From Piliocolobus tephrosceles (Eukaryota > Chordata > Mammalia > Primates > Cercopithecidae): a DNA stretch of 64,000 nucleotides. Each line of letters begins with the position of its first letter. Within the stretch, counting starts at the first letter, position 1. Positions 22,001-34,490 of this stretch are shown piece after piece. The stretch is from contig NC_045440.1 in assembly GCF_002776525.5 (NCBI RefSeq), positions 161,948 to 225,947 of the forward strand, in the 5' to 3' direction. The notes under the pieces are model-generated. The model did not search any database. It was not told the DNA's origin and saw only the letters and a list, made by a program, of their open reading frames with translations. A program made the position numbers and the translations under genes.

Positions 22001-25000
22001 TGCTGAGATCTGCCTCACACGTGATTACCTCCTTCTGAAGGAGCTTATGCAATTCTCATTTGGTTCTCAGCTTTGGTCAGAAGAGACGATTGAGGTCAGA
22101 TATACTTGTAGTGTCATCTGATGTGAAATTATGTGATGGTAATAACTTCAAAGTAGAAAAAAATTGAATGGCAATTGTTTTTATTTTAGATAATAAGACC
22201 CATGTACAGATAAAGAATGCAATTTTACTCAAATCACATAGGTAGTAGCAACATTACAGCTAAAAGCAAATCTCTTTAATCTGGGTCAATGTTGTTTTTA
22301 ATCACTCCATAGGTGTAGATATCCGTACAAAAATGATAACTGATTTCTGTCAGACTTTTTTCTCAAAATCTTCTAATTATACATAGGGAAACTAAGGAGG
22401 TTTTCTGCTATATGTGACAACATGGATACACCTGGAGGACATTATGTTAAATTAAATAAGCTAGTCACAGAAGACAAATACTGCATGATTCCACTTACAT
22501 GAGGTACCTAAAATAGTCAAACTCATGGAAACAGGTAGCAGAACGTGGTTTCCAGGGACGGGGGAGGGAGGAGGAAAGAGGGAGTTGCTGTTTAATGAGT
22601 AAACGTTTTCAGTTTTATTAGATGAATAAGCTCTAAAGATTGACTGTAAAATATTATATGTATAGCATTTAAACATTTCTTAAGAAGGTAGATCTCACTT
22701 TAAGTGTTATTACAGCAATAAAATAAAGGACAAAGAACAAGAGGTTATTTGAGGTTGAAAGCTGAGTTAATCTCCCCACAAATATGACAAGAATCCTTCA
22801 GAGGCCTGCCTTTCAGGCTGTGACATCTTCCTTCCTGCGGGAATAGAAATATCAGCCCTTGTCTGATCCTCCCAAATCAGTTATACCAGGAAGAAGGATT
22901 AAATGAGAGTCCTGTAATTTTGCACAGGAGCAAATCACTTTTGAATAGCCAGGTTTCTTGTGTCAGAGGATATTAAAGCCATATGTAAAGGTCAAAATGA
23001 CTGACTTGTGCATATTGAGATGTTCTTGGACACATTGTCAAGTGGGACCCAGAACACTCACGTTGAAAAATAGGAATTTCATTATGAGTTTTGTATGATC
23101 TCTTAGTACTAAATAGTTAACTGCTGAGCTGTCTATACAATTTAATAATACTGCACTCCAAAAATTCTGATTTTAATCTCTGCTGTGACTGTTGGGCATA
23201 TAGAATTTATCAGTTGCCTAGAAGCATTCTGATAATCTTAGAAACTTTATAACTCCTATATAACTTCTATCTAACAAAATTTCTTTTAAGAAAAATTGAG
23301 TGGCTAGATCATGAAGAGTTTTGTTAAAGACATTTTACCCCCAATAATCCAATTAAGTAAAAAAAATTATTGTTTTCGTGAAAAAATTTCTTCAAAGAAA
23401 CTACATAATCTGAAATATTAGTTTATCAGCTTAATGTCTGATGAATATTAAGTTATAACTATTTGAATATATGCTTTTATATATCCTTATATTTATTCAA
23501 AAAAGAATCCATGGTATCCTATAAAAAATTGGAATAGTTCATATAGATTTATATATACACACAAACATATGAGTCTGGGAATATGAGTCTAAAGAGGTTA
23601 GAATGGCATAAATCTTGGATTGCTGCATTAGCTCTCTGAGAATTAAGAAAATTATAGCATTCTTCTTACACTGACTGTGGAGAATAACATAATATCTGAA
23701 TACACGACATTGGACAGGAGCAGAAGACAGCTTGAACTCACGTTATATAGAGAAAAGGAAACTGCGCTTCTATTTTTTGATTGATAAAGTTCCAGGAAGA
23801 GCCTCTCCATTTAAATCCTCTACATCACCCCCCCCCAAAAAAAAAAAAAAAACTCAAAAGTTACTGACTCAATGAGTTCTAACGCTAAGAAATTTATATC
23901 CTTTTAGAAAGTAGATGAATGTGCTATTAAGGGTCTTTTTCAGTGTGATTCTAAGTTCTCACTTCATCCACAGAAATTAATGTGATATAATATAAAGTGA
24001 ACATCTAAATTGTTTCTTTTTCCAAAAGCACTTATTAAATATGCATCCTTTCTCCTATTGCCATGTGATATAACCAATTTAATGTATTAATGTCAAATAA
24101 ATTCTAAAGTGTATTAGAGAGTGGCTCTCTTCTTTTGCTCTGTGTGTGTATACTTCTGTCAATAAGTCTGAAAATAAATGTGAATATCTGGGAAGAAATT
24201 CCCTTCCTCATGGATGAGGACTATGAATCTGAATATGAATCAAGTAATTTAATCTTATCTTCTTGACTTAAACTAGTACCCTTAGCATGACGATATGTCA
24301 CAGTCATCAGTTAAAAGGGCGATTATAACTCTTTGGTTTCATGCTCAGAGTATACCTCCTTAAATTAAGCTTCAGGCTTCATGCTCAGAGCATATCTCTT
24401 TAGATTCCCATGTAGCAAGAAGCACATCACTGGTAGGATGAATTGTTCCACTCATTTTGAGTGAAGCAAGGGACATCTCCCAAATAGAGGAATCGGCACT
24501 ATCTTAGGCTACATGCTGTGTCAGTAGGCTGAACTTTACTGTATAGTGGGTTAAACATCTCTACCCTACTGAGAGGAAGTTCACTCTTTTGGCTTCAGCT
24601 GAAGATTCACATTCCACCTCATTTTGCATGGGTGCCTCTAAGTTCAGATGCATAGGCCTCCTTGATGCCATACTCTGCCTCTTCTTATATCTTTCCCAGT
24701 ACTAATAACCCCTGATTTTAGCTTCATTTAAAAAGTCTGACAATGTTGCCAGATGTTAAATGTATGGATGAAGTTATCAGGGAAAAGACCAACAGCTAGC
24801 AACAGGTCTGCTATGCTTCTGAGCATGAAGCCTGTGTTCTGTGTAGGCAATGCAGTAGAACCAGCACCTTCCACAACTGGCTGGGGAGACTTCATGTCTC
24901 TCTGAAAGGCAGCCACTTTCTCTTCCACAATAGTCTTGGGGAAAAAAAGGTAATATTACAAGATACTATCCAACTCCCTCATCGTGACATTCTCTTGTTA

Positions 25001-25622
25001 TGGAGAAACCCTGAATTTATGAACTACTAGTCTGATAGTAGAGTATAATACCAGACTGCACTAGGTTGAAGCTTCTGACAAGGGTGGAAGACAATCTTGC
25101 ATGGGTTACGAGCACTCAGTTAGTTCCAAAAGGCTGCTTTGGTTTTTCTGGCTATGGATCTATTTCTACAGAGTAGAGAAACAATAATGATAGCCTAGTT
25201 TAAATACGAAACAGTAACAAACAACAACAAAAAAAAAGATTGAGAGCTGAAAAGGCCATCAAACTGTTACTCATCTACAGAAGCAAAGAAGCCAGAGGTA
25301 GTATATTACACAACAGTAAAAACAAAATAAGATCCAGGTGTGTTAACTGGATGGTTTGGGAACTAATGTCTGTTAATGAACATCAGCAAAAGTGTTTTTC
25401 TTATATAGCATCTGCTGTGATATACGGTAGGAAACATAAACTATGGTTGTGCTGAGAAGGATAGTAAGAGAAAGGATAGTAAGCATAGAGAAAACTACTG
25501 AATTAGAGCACACCCTTAGTCATACGCGTCTCAACAACCAGATGAATTAAGACAACATATGGATACACTTAAGGGAAAATACCTTTTAGCTCAGTGAGTA
25601 ATTCTCTCCAGGTGTCTGTCTG

Positions 25623-25664
<42 letters not shown>

Positions 25665-26440
25665 CCTCCATCGATCTATGAGGTATTGAGCAACATAGGA
25701 AAGATATTTCTTACATAGTCCTGAAATGAGGAAATTAGTTTAGATAAAATCTAAAGGATTGATAGGCTTTCTATGAAAGGAGATGAAGATATGAACATGC
25801 ACCATTTGATAGGGATGATGTACACACAGATGGGAAGATGGAGGGACAGATACTTCCTTTGAAACTGTTTCTTAGTGGTGGCATTGTTGGTGTTTGGTGA
25901 AAGACAATTCCTTAGGTGAAAAATGTAGCAGTGCTGTGCTATTTGCTAACTACCAAAGACACCTTCCCTAGGCATGGTGGCAAGAACAAATGGTCCCACA
26001 CATTTCAAAATGTACTGCTCTAGGGGAGGACAATCCCTTTAAAGGATTTTAGAAGATGGCCTGTTTCCTCCAAGGTGTATATAATCTACAATCTTGGCTC
26101 CCTTCCCATAAAAAGGCACTATTTCTGTCTACGTGTCTGATCCTTTCATATAAACAATGTTTGCTTTCCTCTCCCAAAATCATTCTTCTGGGGGTTTATT
26201 GTTTTATGTATATTTTCAATAGTGAATTAATGATGTTCTTAAATCTCTTTCTGTGCAGGAAAGACTGGCGTTATTCCAGGACAAAAACAGTGTATTGCTT
26301 TGAAAGGGGTGTGCAGAGACAAAGGCTGCAGTACACTAGATGATACCATTGGAACATGTAATGAAGAAAAAAAATGTTGTAGAAGGTGGTGGATACTTGA
26401 GCCCTATCCAACTCCAGTTCCCAAAGGAAAATCTCCTTAA
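18976..26440 (+). CDS. DEFB130: beta-defensin 130 (two exons)
   Basis: A secreted beta-defensin, spliced from 18976-19033 and 26259-26440, giving 79 residues. Exon 1 encodes the hydrophobic leader (LISVLLLFVTLI) ending in a phase-1 'aaaag|gtaag' donor. Exon 2 follows a 'cttt-ctgtgcag' acceptor. Cysteines at 31, 38, 43, 53, 59 and 60 give C-X6-C-X4-C-X9-C-X5-CC, with expected pairs 31-59, 38-53 and 43-60. After the CC pair comes a 19-residue tail with RRWW and a proline-rich stretch ending PKGKSP. The protein matches human DEFB130 as I remember it, with only a few substitutions (G for L in RDKGC, T for I before the fourth Cys, E for G before KKCC). No frame damage is seen and both splice sites are canonical. 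Host-defence function is inferred from the family. Confidence 0.95.
19853..21945 (-). mobile_element. L1 3' part, 5'-truncated, antisense in intron
   Basis: The 3' end is at left (TTCAACTTATATTGTAGATTC, then 'acatgtgcaggtttgttatg'), running back into ORF2 C-terminal and reverse-transcriptase sequence near 21900. Frames are broken. Its antisense orientation relative to DEFB130 is the usual one for retained intronic L1. Confidence 0.9.
22385..22740 (+). mobile_element. old L1 3' fragment
   Basis: Phrases such as TATGTGACAACATGGATA, AGACAAATACTGCATGATTCC and GGTTTCCAGGGACGGGG are sense-strand L1M ORF2 end and 3' UTR. Confidence 0.7.
22741..25615. other. intronic sequence, mostly unassigned
   Basis: Unique AT-rich DNA. 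There is an A-run after a C-run near 23828-23851. The two 'ttcatgctcagag' copies near 24340 and 24378 form a short direct repeat. The minus-strand frame 24728-24928 opens with GTG rather than ATG and could be part of an old pseudogene, which I could not identify. Confidence 0.4.
25616..25665. repeat. (TCTA)n microsatellite
   Basis: About 11 near-perfect TCTA units after a TGTCTGTC lead-in and before CCCTCCATCGATC. Confidence 0.97.
26259..26440 (+). CDS. DEFB130: DEFB130 exon 2
   Basis: 182 coding bases with all six cysteines and the TAA stop at 26438-26440. It opens in phase 1 (GA completing Gly20) after a CTGTGCAG acceptor. Confidence 0.95.
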
Positions 26441-26530
26441 GTGGGAGCAAACGTTAAGCCCTTTGAACTCCAGAATGGATAATTTTGCAGACTTCTGTTT
26501 AACCCAATTTCTTATTCTTCCTTGACTGGA

Positions 26531-26536
26531 AATAAA
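26531..26536 (+). terminator. polyadenylation signal of DEFB130
   Basis: AATAAA 90 bp after the stop. Cleavage is expected about 15-25 bp later, near 26555. Confidence 0.75.
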
Positions 26537-26550
26537 TGTTGTCCTAATCG

Positions 26551-27920
26551 CACGTGTACTGACTGCCTTCTGGAGCATTTCTTCTTGAGACACATGCAAG
26601 CCTCTTAAGAACGATGAGAATAAACTAAATAACAGAAGAATCTCATACCCTACAGGTATTTATAAAAAATATGTTTCTAAGAAAAATAAAGATAAAAATG
26701 TTAAATATGTAAAACAATTAAGATTATGAAGTAGCAGTAGGCAGTGTTTGATTATTTGAAGTGCAATGTCAACCTTCTTCCTCATCAAGTTCTGAACAAA
26801 TATCAATTTCATTACTAACAGACACCTACTTAGATAATATGGGTTAAAGCGTGATAATCATGTGACCTTGCTAACGTTGCACCTGAGAATTAGGTACATG
26901 ACCATTCCAGTCATTCCAGCACTTGAAGCAGGTCTCGCCTCTACTGCCCCCTGCCCCTAGATAAGTAGAAAAGAAGACCTGCTTTCTACAAGTAGGCTCA
27001 CTGGGAGGAGCTGTAGAGCTGAAGAGTTGCTAACTCAGCATGCCGGGTTAGTTCTTTCCAAACTCTCCATCAGATAACTCCATTTTCTGGGACCAAGACA
27101 ATTAAAGGGCAGGAAGGATATCAGGAGTATGACATGGCATGAGTGCCACAAAGATGGAAAACATCTAGAATGAGGCCAAATTACCCCACAAACAAAATTC
27201 AAGAGTTTGGGTTTTTTTTTAACCACAAAGCTTATGGTCAATGACTCAGGGGAGGGTGGGTTATCTCCCTATGCAGAGAAGCTGTCAGGAGTCTATTAAA
27301 ATAACTCTAATCACATCTTCATGCATCTGTTTCTTCAATACTAGTCATTGCGTTTTCTATATCTTCTCAGAATCACTCACGAACAGCGTATTACTCTGAG
27401 ATCAGATTCTAAGCTAATCTCAGAATAATAGGCTAATACAATTTTTACCCTATACGTTTTACACATAGCTGAAAAGTCACATCTTCTCTTCTTTGTCATC
27501 TTATGTGCCACTACATTATCCAGTGTAGCACATTAGAGATTCTTTGATAATTAAATGACATTAGGAGATTTTAAAAGTCATAAATACCCTCCTATATTAA
27601 AATGCTAAAAAAAAAAATTTCCCATATTTGAATATAAACAAGTCTCCTTATAAAATTTCTAGGCATAAATTGAAGTTCAAAGATTGAATCTCCTCAATCT
27701 CTATGTTAAAGCCCAAAGACATTAGAATCCAAATGAATTACTGCCTGAAATGAAATTATCTTCCCCTTGTTAAGTCCAAAGTTTTCTATTAAATGTAAGC
27801 AAAAAAAATCATCACTCATTTCTTATTCTCCATCTTAGTGAATTAGTGAAAGTTTCTTCAGAGACTTGACATTGAATAAATATAACATCTCAACTCACTG
27901 AAGCAAAAAGAAGTTTTTTT
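26551..27920. other. intergenic, unassigned
   Basis: Unique AT-rich sequence between DEFB130 and an Alu. No coding frame or named repeat was recognised. Confidence 0.5.
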
Positions 27921-28212
27921 GCTTTTTTTTTTGAGACGGAGTCTCGCTCTGTCGCCCAGGCTGGACTACAGTGGCCGGATCTCGGCTCACTGCAAGCTCC
28001 GCCTCCCGGGTTTACGCCATTCTCCTGCCTCAGCCTCAGAGTAGCTGGGACTACAGGCGCCCGCCACCTCGCCCGGCTAGTTTTTTGTATTTTTAGTAGA
28101 GACGGGGTTTCACCGTGTAGGACAGGATGGTCTCGATCTCCTGACCTCCTGATCTGCCCGCCTTGGCCTCCCAAAGTGCTGGGATTACAGGCGTGAGCCA
28201 CCGCTCCTGGCC
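27921..28212 (-). mobile_element. AluY of Old World monkey AluYR type, reverse
   Basis: Full length. It contains CAGTGGCCGGATCTCGGCTC and CACCTCGCCCGGCTAGTTTT, which are the reverse-strand versions of the changes I associate with monkey AluYR. Confidence 0.92.
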
Positions 28213-29263
28213 AGAACATTTTTTATCTCTGAGCAAGAAGAAAAAAAAGGTAAGGGAAATGAAAAAGATAAGGAACAAAAAGAATCCGTCCAGAAAATTT
28301 AATTTCTCTTTTTTTTTTAAGTGAGAGAAAGTTTATTAAGAAAGTAAAGGAATAAAAGAATGGCTACTCCACAGGCAGGGGAGCCTCTAATTTCTAATTC
28401 TGATTGTTTTTCTTAATTTTGTTTCTAATGACACTCTCGATTTTACCATACAATATTGGCCATTTAATAAAGAAGTTCAGGGACAGACAGTAAAATATAA
28501 AGTAGAGCAATATTTCTGATCTCCAGCACCATCAACATTTTGACAAGAACAACTTTTTGCTGTGGGAGCTTTCCTGTATATTGTGGGATGTTTAGCAGCC
28601 TTTCTTGCCTCTAAAACATTTCTCCCACCTGTGACCAAAACAAACAAACACACAAACAAAAAACCTCTACACACTACTAAAAGTCCTCGGAGAGCAACAT
28701 TGTCCCGAGCTGAAACCGCTATAGTAAAGAAATCATCAGTTAAAGGTAAAAGTAAATAGGAGTTAGAAAATTCACTCAAATAGAGACCTTTGCCTGTAAA
28801 CTTTCAAAAAGTAAGACAGCGTCACATATAAAATAATAGATCAGAAATGTCTTCTGACAATTCAAAGATGAATTATGTCTCTTTATTTGAAAGATACAGA
28901 TCTAAAGATAACACTTTTGGTTTTTTACTGCTGTGCTAGTTGTTAGAAATACCTGACCATATCTTAATCATTGAGATTTTAGGGCAATATTGCTCTGATA
29001 CCTCATCCAGAGGTGCAAAATCTACATTTTAGGGACATAAAAGATTTCTGGGAAAAGGTTGTCTCTGCCTTTTGATAATAAGACTGAGTAAATTACATGC
29101 AATCTCTTGGAGAACTTGACTATATCTTCTGCAGGAGGCCATATTTACTGTATACAATTATATGACTCTGTGCATGGAACATATTATATTGATACTAATT
29201 TATGAGGGTATAGTTGATAAACCCCAAAGGAGTTAATTTTATTGTTATATAAAGGTAAAGGCA
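28213..29263. other. intergenic, mostly unassigned
   Basis: The stretch near 28560-28700 (ATTGTGGGATGTTTAGCAGC and following) resembles a hAT-type MITE fragment, at low confidence. The remainder is AT-rich unique sequence. Confidence 0.35.
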
Positions 29264-29554
29264 GGCCGGACACAGTGGCTTACACCTGTAATCCCAACAC
29301 TTTGGGAGGCCAAGGCGGGCAGATCACCTGAGGTCAGGAGTTCAAGACCAGCCTGGCCAACATGGCAAAACCCTGTCTCTACTAAAAATACAAAAATTAG
29401 CCAGGCATGGTAGTGGGTGCCTGTAATCCCAGCTACTCGGGAGGCTGAGGCAGGAGAATTGCTTGAACCCAGGAGGCAGAGGTTGCAGTGAGCCGAGATT
29501 GCACCACTGCACTCCAGCCTGGGCGACAGAGCGAGACTCCATCTCAAAAAAAAA
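29264..29554 (+). mobile_element. Alu
   Basis: GGCCGGACACAGTGGCTTAC to an A-tail. The duplication AAAGG(T/C)AAAGGCA lies at 29251-29263 and 29555-29567 with one mismatch. Confidence 0.95.
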
Positions 29555-29567
29555 AAAGGCAAAGGCA

Positions 29568-30009
29568 ATACTGTATATCATGAAAGCTTGAGATATGCTC
29601 AGACCTTTGCCAGTTGTACATTTACAAGTTCATTTTGTTCTTTCTATCTTTCTGGAAAATTTGATATCATCGAGACAATAGTTTCCGAATAAATGGCAAG
29701 TCACAAAAATACTTGAAAATAGTCCAAGTAAAATGGATTTTACTATCACTAGAAAAAGATTGCAATTTCCATATTCAAAATACAAAATAAAATACTTTTG
29801 CTGCTGTTAGAACCATAGCTCATATAACCTTGAAAGGTTTTTATATTATATGTAAAGTAGTATGACACCCAATGATAGACTGTGATGAGTTAAAGAGCAA
29901 TACTACGAACACTAAAGCAACTCTTAAATAACACAACAAGCAGTTTAATAACAAAAAAATTGAATAATCACAATGACCCAACTACTTGAAAAAAAGAAGA
30001 AAAAGAAAA
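29568..30009. other. intergenic, unassigned
   Basis: AT-rich sequence with no recognised feature. Confidence 0.4.
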
Positions 30010-30325
30010 CAGAGAACAAATGAAACAGGACATGTGTAAGATAGCTAAGTAGAAGGTCCCCAGCCTTCATCCATCCACACAACACTGATTTGGCAACCAT
30101 CCATGGATAAAATGTCGCTGTGGGAACATCAAGACCCAGTCAGGAGGTCATGACAATCCACTAGAGCCCAAGACCAAGGAAAACTGCTCTGAGAAGGCAG
30201 GACCATGCCCCTGGAAGTAGGCTCACCAATCACAGACCTGGCCATGAACACAGAAACACCGCCATCTGCCTGTGGACCCTGCTGCGGCCCTACTTACGTG
30301 TGGTTCCAGATGCAGCCTCAAAAGT
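30010..30325 (+). mobile_element. possible old L1 5' UTR piece
   Basis: GTAAGATAGCTAAGTAGAAGG resembles the 'aagatggctgactagaag' start of old L1 elements, followed by GC-richer sequence with an L1 5' UTR flavour. The assignment is tentative. Confidence 0.35.
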
Positions 30326-31833
30326 CATCCCCAACAGTCATTCAGGAGCAGGTTGTTTAATTTGCATATAATTGTATGGTTTTTAGTGATTTTCCTAATA
30401 TTTATTTCTATTTTTATTGGGATGTGGTCAGAGCGTGTGGTTGGTATAATTTCGAGTTTTTTGAATTTGCTGAATATTGTTTTATGGCCAATCACATGGT
30501 TGATTTTAGAATGTGTGCCACGTGCAGACGAGCAGAATGTATATTCTGTTGTTGGGCGGACTGTTCTGTAGATGTCTTTTAGGTCTGTTTGGTCAAGTGT
30601 CGAGTTAGGGCCCAAATATCCTTGTTAGTTTTCTCTCTCAATAATCTGTCTAATGCTGTCAGTGAGGTGTCGAAGTCTCCCACTATTATTGTGTGGTTAT
30701 CTGTCTTTTTGTAGTTCCCTCATAACTTGTTTTATGAATTTGAGTACACTTGTCTTGGGTGCATATATATTTAAGACGGTTAAGTCTTCTCGTTGAATTG
30801 AACCCTTTACCATTATGTAATGCCCTTCTTTGTCTATTTCTATCTTTGTTGGCTTAAAGTCTGTTTTGTCTGAAATGAGAATGGCAACCCTGCTTTTTTG
30901 TTTCCCATTTGCTTGGGAGATCTTTCTTTGAGCCTTTACGTTGAGCCTATGAGTGATGGGTCTCACATGCAATGACACCGAAGACAGCATACAGTTGGGG
31001 CTTGCTTCTTTATACACCTTGCCACTTTGTGCCTTTTAAGTAGGGCATTTAGTCCATTTATGTTCAAGGTTAATATTGCTGTGCGTGGATTTGATCCTGT
31101 TATTGTGTTGTTAGCTGGTTATTATGCAGAATTCATTGTGTGTTGCTTCATAGTGTCAATATCTATGTAATTAATTGTGTTTTGTGGTGGCTGGTACTCT
31201 TTCATTTCCATATTTAGCACTCCCTTAAGGACCTCTAGTAAGGCATGTCTGATGGTAACAAATTTCCTTAGCATTTGCTAGTCTGAAAAGGATTTTATTT
31301 CTCTTTTGCTTATGAAGTTTAGTTTAGATGGATATAAAATTCTTGGTTGGAATTTCTTGTCTTTAAGAATACTGAATGTAGGTCCACAGTCTCTTCTGGC
31401 TTGTCGAGTTTCAGCTTAACAGTCCACTGTTAGCCTAATGGGATTCCCTCTGTGAGTTACCTGTTCCTTTTCTCTAACTGCCTTTAATATTTTTTCTTTC
31501 ATGTCAACCTTGGATAATCTGATGATATATGTCTAGGGCATGGTTGTCTTGTATAGTATCTTGCAGGGGTTCTCTGCATTTCCTAAATTGGAATCAACCT
31601 CTCTAGTGAGGTTGGGGAAATTTTTATGGATGATATCCTCAAATATGTTTTCCAAGTTGTTTGCTTTCTCTTCCTCTCTTTCAGGGATGCCAGTGAGTCA
31701 TATATCTGGTCTCTTTACATAATTCCAGATTTCTAAGAAGTTTGTTCATTTTTTTGAATTCTTTTTTCTTTATTTTTGTCTAACTGAACTAGTCTTCAAT
31801 CTCTGAGATTCTTCCCTCAGCATAGCCTATTTT

Positions 31834-32296
31834 ATTATTATTATTATTATTATACTTTAAGTTCTAGGGTACATGTGCACAACATGCAGATTTGTTACAT
31901 ATGTATATATGTGCCATGTTGGTGTGCTGCACTCATTAACTCGTAATTTACATTAGGTATATCTCCTAATGCCATCCCTCTCCCCTTCCCCCACCCTACG
32001 ACAGGCCCCAGTGTGTGATATTCCCCTTCCTGTGTCCAAGTGTTCAGTTCCCACCTATGAGTGAGAACATGCGGTGTTTGGTTTTCTGTCCTTGCAATAG
32101 TTTGCTGAGAATCATGGTTTCCAGCTTCATCCATGTCCCTACAAAGGACATGAAATCATTCCTTTTTATGGCTGCATAGTATTCCATGGTGTATATGTGC
32201 CACATTTTCTTAATCCAGTCTATCATTGATGGGCATTTGGGTTGGTTCCAAGTCTTTGCTATTGTGAATAGTGCCACAATAAACATATATGTGCAT
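31834..32296 (-). mobile_element. short 5'-truncated L1 tail inside older L1
   Basis: An ATT-repeat and ACTTTAAGTTCTAGGGTACA open it. A 16-bp duplication CAGCAT(A/G)GCCTATTTT lies at 31818-31833 and 32297-32312 with one mismatch, proving insertion into the older L1. Confidence 0.93.
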
Positions 32297-32671
32297 CAGC
32301 ATGGCCTATTTTGCTGTTAATTCTTGTGATTGTATTATTAAATTCTCATAGCGAGTTTTTCATATCTATCAGATCAGTTTTGTTCTTTCTTAAAAGGGCT
32401 ATTTTGTCTTTCAACTCATATCATTTTATTAGATTCCTTAGATTCCTTGAATTTGGTTTCAACTTTCCTGAATCTCGATGATCTTCATTCCTATCCTGAT
32501 TCTAAATTATTATGTCTGTCATTTCAGCTTGGTTAAGAACCATTGCTGGCGAACTACTGCAGTCCCTTGAAGTTAAGAAGACGCTCTGGCTTTTTGAGTT
32601 GCCAGAGTTCTTGTGCTGGTTCTTTCTAACCTGTATAGACTGATGTTTCTTTAATCTTTGGTGTTGCTGTC

Positions 32672-32999
32672 TGTATTAATCTGTTCTCGAGCTGGTAATA
32701 AAGACATACCAGAGACTGGGTAATTTATAAGGAAAGAGGTTTAATTTTCTCACAATTCCACATGGCTGGGGCGGCCTAACAATCATGGCAAATGAGGAGC
32801 AAAGTTATATCTTACATGGTGGCAGGCAAGAGAGCTTGTGCAGGGGAATTCCCATTTATAAAATCATTAGATCTCATGAGAGCTCACTCGTGGGGGAACC
32901 GCCCCCATGATTCAGTTATCTCCATCTGGTCCTGCCCTTGACACATGGGGATTTATTCAAGGTGACATTTGGGTGGGGACACAGAGCCAAACCATATCA
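32672..32999 (-). mobile_element. THE1/MSTA-type MaLR solo LTR
   Basis: On the minus strand it begins TGATATGGTTTGGCTCTGTG and ends in TTAATACA, matching the MaLR LTR consensus I remember. A perfect 5-bp CTGTC duplication lies at 32667-32671 and 33000-33004. Confidence 0.92.
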
Positions 33000-34490
33000 C
33001 TGTCCTTTGGATGGGGTTTTTGCTCTTATATTCTTTGATGCCTTTGAAGGTTTGATTGTGGAATAAGGTGGGTTCCGTTGACTGGCTTCATTTCTGGGAG
33101 ACTTCTGGGGGTCAAGGCTCAGCTCATTACTCCTGGGCTGTGTGCCCTAATCCTGGGAAGTTGGTACCAGGTTCCTGGCTTTGTTCTCTTGTTCCCTGAG
33201 GTGAGAAACCTGCTGCACTTGAGGGGCTGAATTGTTCCTGGTCCACTGGAAACAACACTTTGATTGGAAGTGCCAGCCACAGCACTTTTTTGGGGTGGTG
33301 GCAGCAGGGTTTGTGCTTGCATATGTGCGGCAGTGGCAGTGGTGGTTGGGTGGGGTACACATGTGTTGGTGAGGATGGGGCAGAGTGAACTCACTTTGGT
33401 TGGGGTGAGGCACCAGTGGAGGTGGGGCACCAACTTCCATCCATAGACTCATGCTGGCAGCAGGATGGTATGGTGCCTGTGCATAGGCAGGGGTAGGGCA
33501 TTGGCAAGGGTGGGGCAGTTGTGTCTATGCATGTGCTTGCACCAGTGGCATTGCAGCAGTGTACACCTGTGCCCATGCACATGCACTCACGCCAGCAGTA
33601 GTGGGGTATTGGGGTTCACACATATGCACACACAGGCAGGTGAAGGCAGGTGAGGTCCACCCGCTGTGCATGTCAACAAAGTGGTGGTGGGTGGCCATGA
33701 GTGAGTGAATGCTTACAAAGTGGCGGAAGGGAGGTTTTGGTCAGGAGAGACTGCAGGTGGTTGCATGTCAGTGGGGACTGGTCTGCTGAAGCTCTCTGAA
33801 AGTTTAGGCTTGGTTCACCAGTAAAGAAGCTATGATGATGTTCCCCAGGAAGCACCCTGGTTGGGAATCCAAGGAGGTGCTGCAAGCAAGTGCAGCCAGG
33901 CTGGGTCCCCAGCAGAGGCCAGCAGACGGAGGGGACCCAGATAGAACTGGCCTTGACCCATGTGCAAGACTACCTTACTCTGTTCAGGTCCAACAATCAC
34001 CAAAGGCCCAAGCTACCTAAAAGAGCATAGGAAGCCTTGGGGGATAGGTGACCCTGGCCATGCTTCACTGCAGCTATTGCTGTGCCAAACGCTCTGAGCT
34101 CCTCACAGGCTGAATTCCTGGTCCTGCCACCTCTCCAACCAGCTCTCCTTGCCAGCTCAAATGTCCATGAGGGTCACGGGGTCTACTGCAGCTAGGAGTC
34201 CAAAGGTCTGTGGTGAGAGTGGGCCACTCTTCACCTATTAAAGTCACCCCTTCCCCAGGAGCTGCTGGGGTCCAGGAACAAGGCCTCGTGCAGGGTTTCC
34301 AGCTTCCTCCCTCTTCAGCCTAGAATCTGCCCCCTCCTTCCTCCCTCTTCAGCCTAGAATCTGCCTCCTCCCCCAATCCACTCTCAATGTCTCCCCTCTG
34401 AAGATCTGCTCAGAGTGTGTGCCAGTCTTCCTAATGGTCTGGTCTCTTAGGGGGAGATGTTATTCTAGGCTGTATGTAGCAAACCACCTT

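Larger units (their letters stand above)
19034..26258 (+). other. DEFB130 intron 1
   Basis: 7225 bp with GT..AG ends. It holds an antisense L1 (19853-21945), an old L1 tail (22385-22740), a TCTA microsatellite and otherwise unique AT-rich sequence. A minus-strand frame at 24728-24928 was noticed but not identified. Confidence 0.85.
30326..34490 (-). mobile_element. old L1: ORF2 start, ORF1 and 5' UTR, with nested insertions
   Basis: The minus strand from about 31017 down to 30325 encodes ORF2 endonuclease fragments (GPNSTLDQTDLKDIYRTVRP). ORF1-like sequence follows at 31100-32560 and a GC-rich 5' UTR extends to about 34490, with cysteine-rich chance frames. The 3' half is missing. A younger L1 tail (31834-32296) and an MaLR LTR (32672-32999) have inserted. 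Nothing is intact. Confidence 0.7.

Noticed and set aside
33391..33582. Cysteine-rich minus frame considered as another defensin
   Set aside because: Cysteine spacing does not fit C-X5/6-C-X3/4-C-X9-C-X5-CC, there is no acceptor in register, and it lies in an L1 5' UTR.
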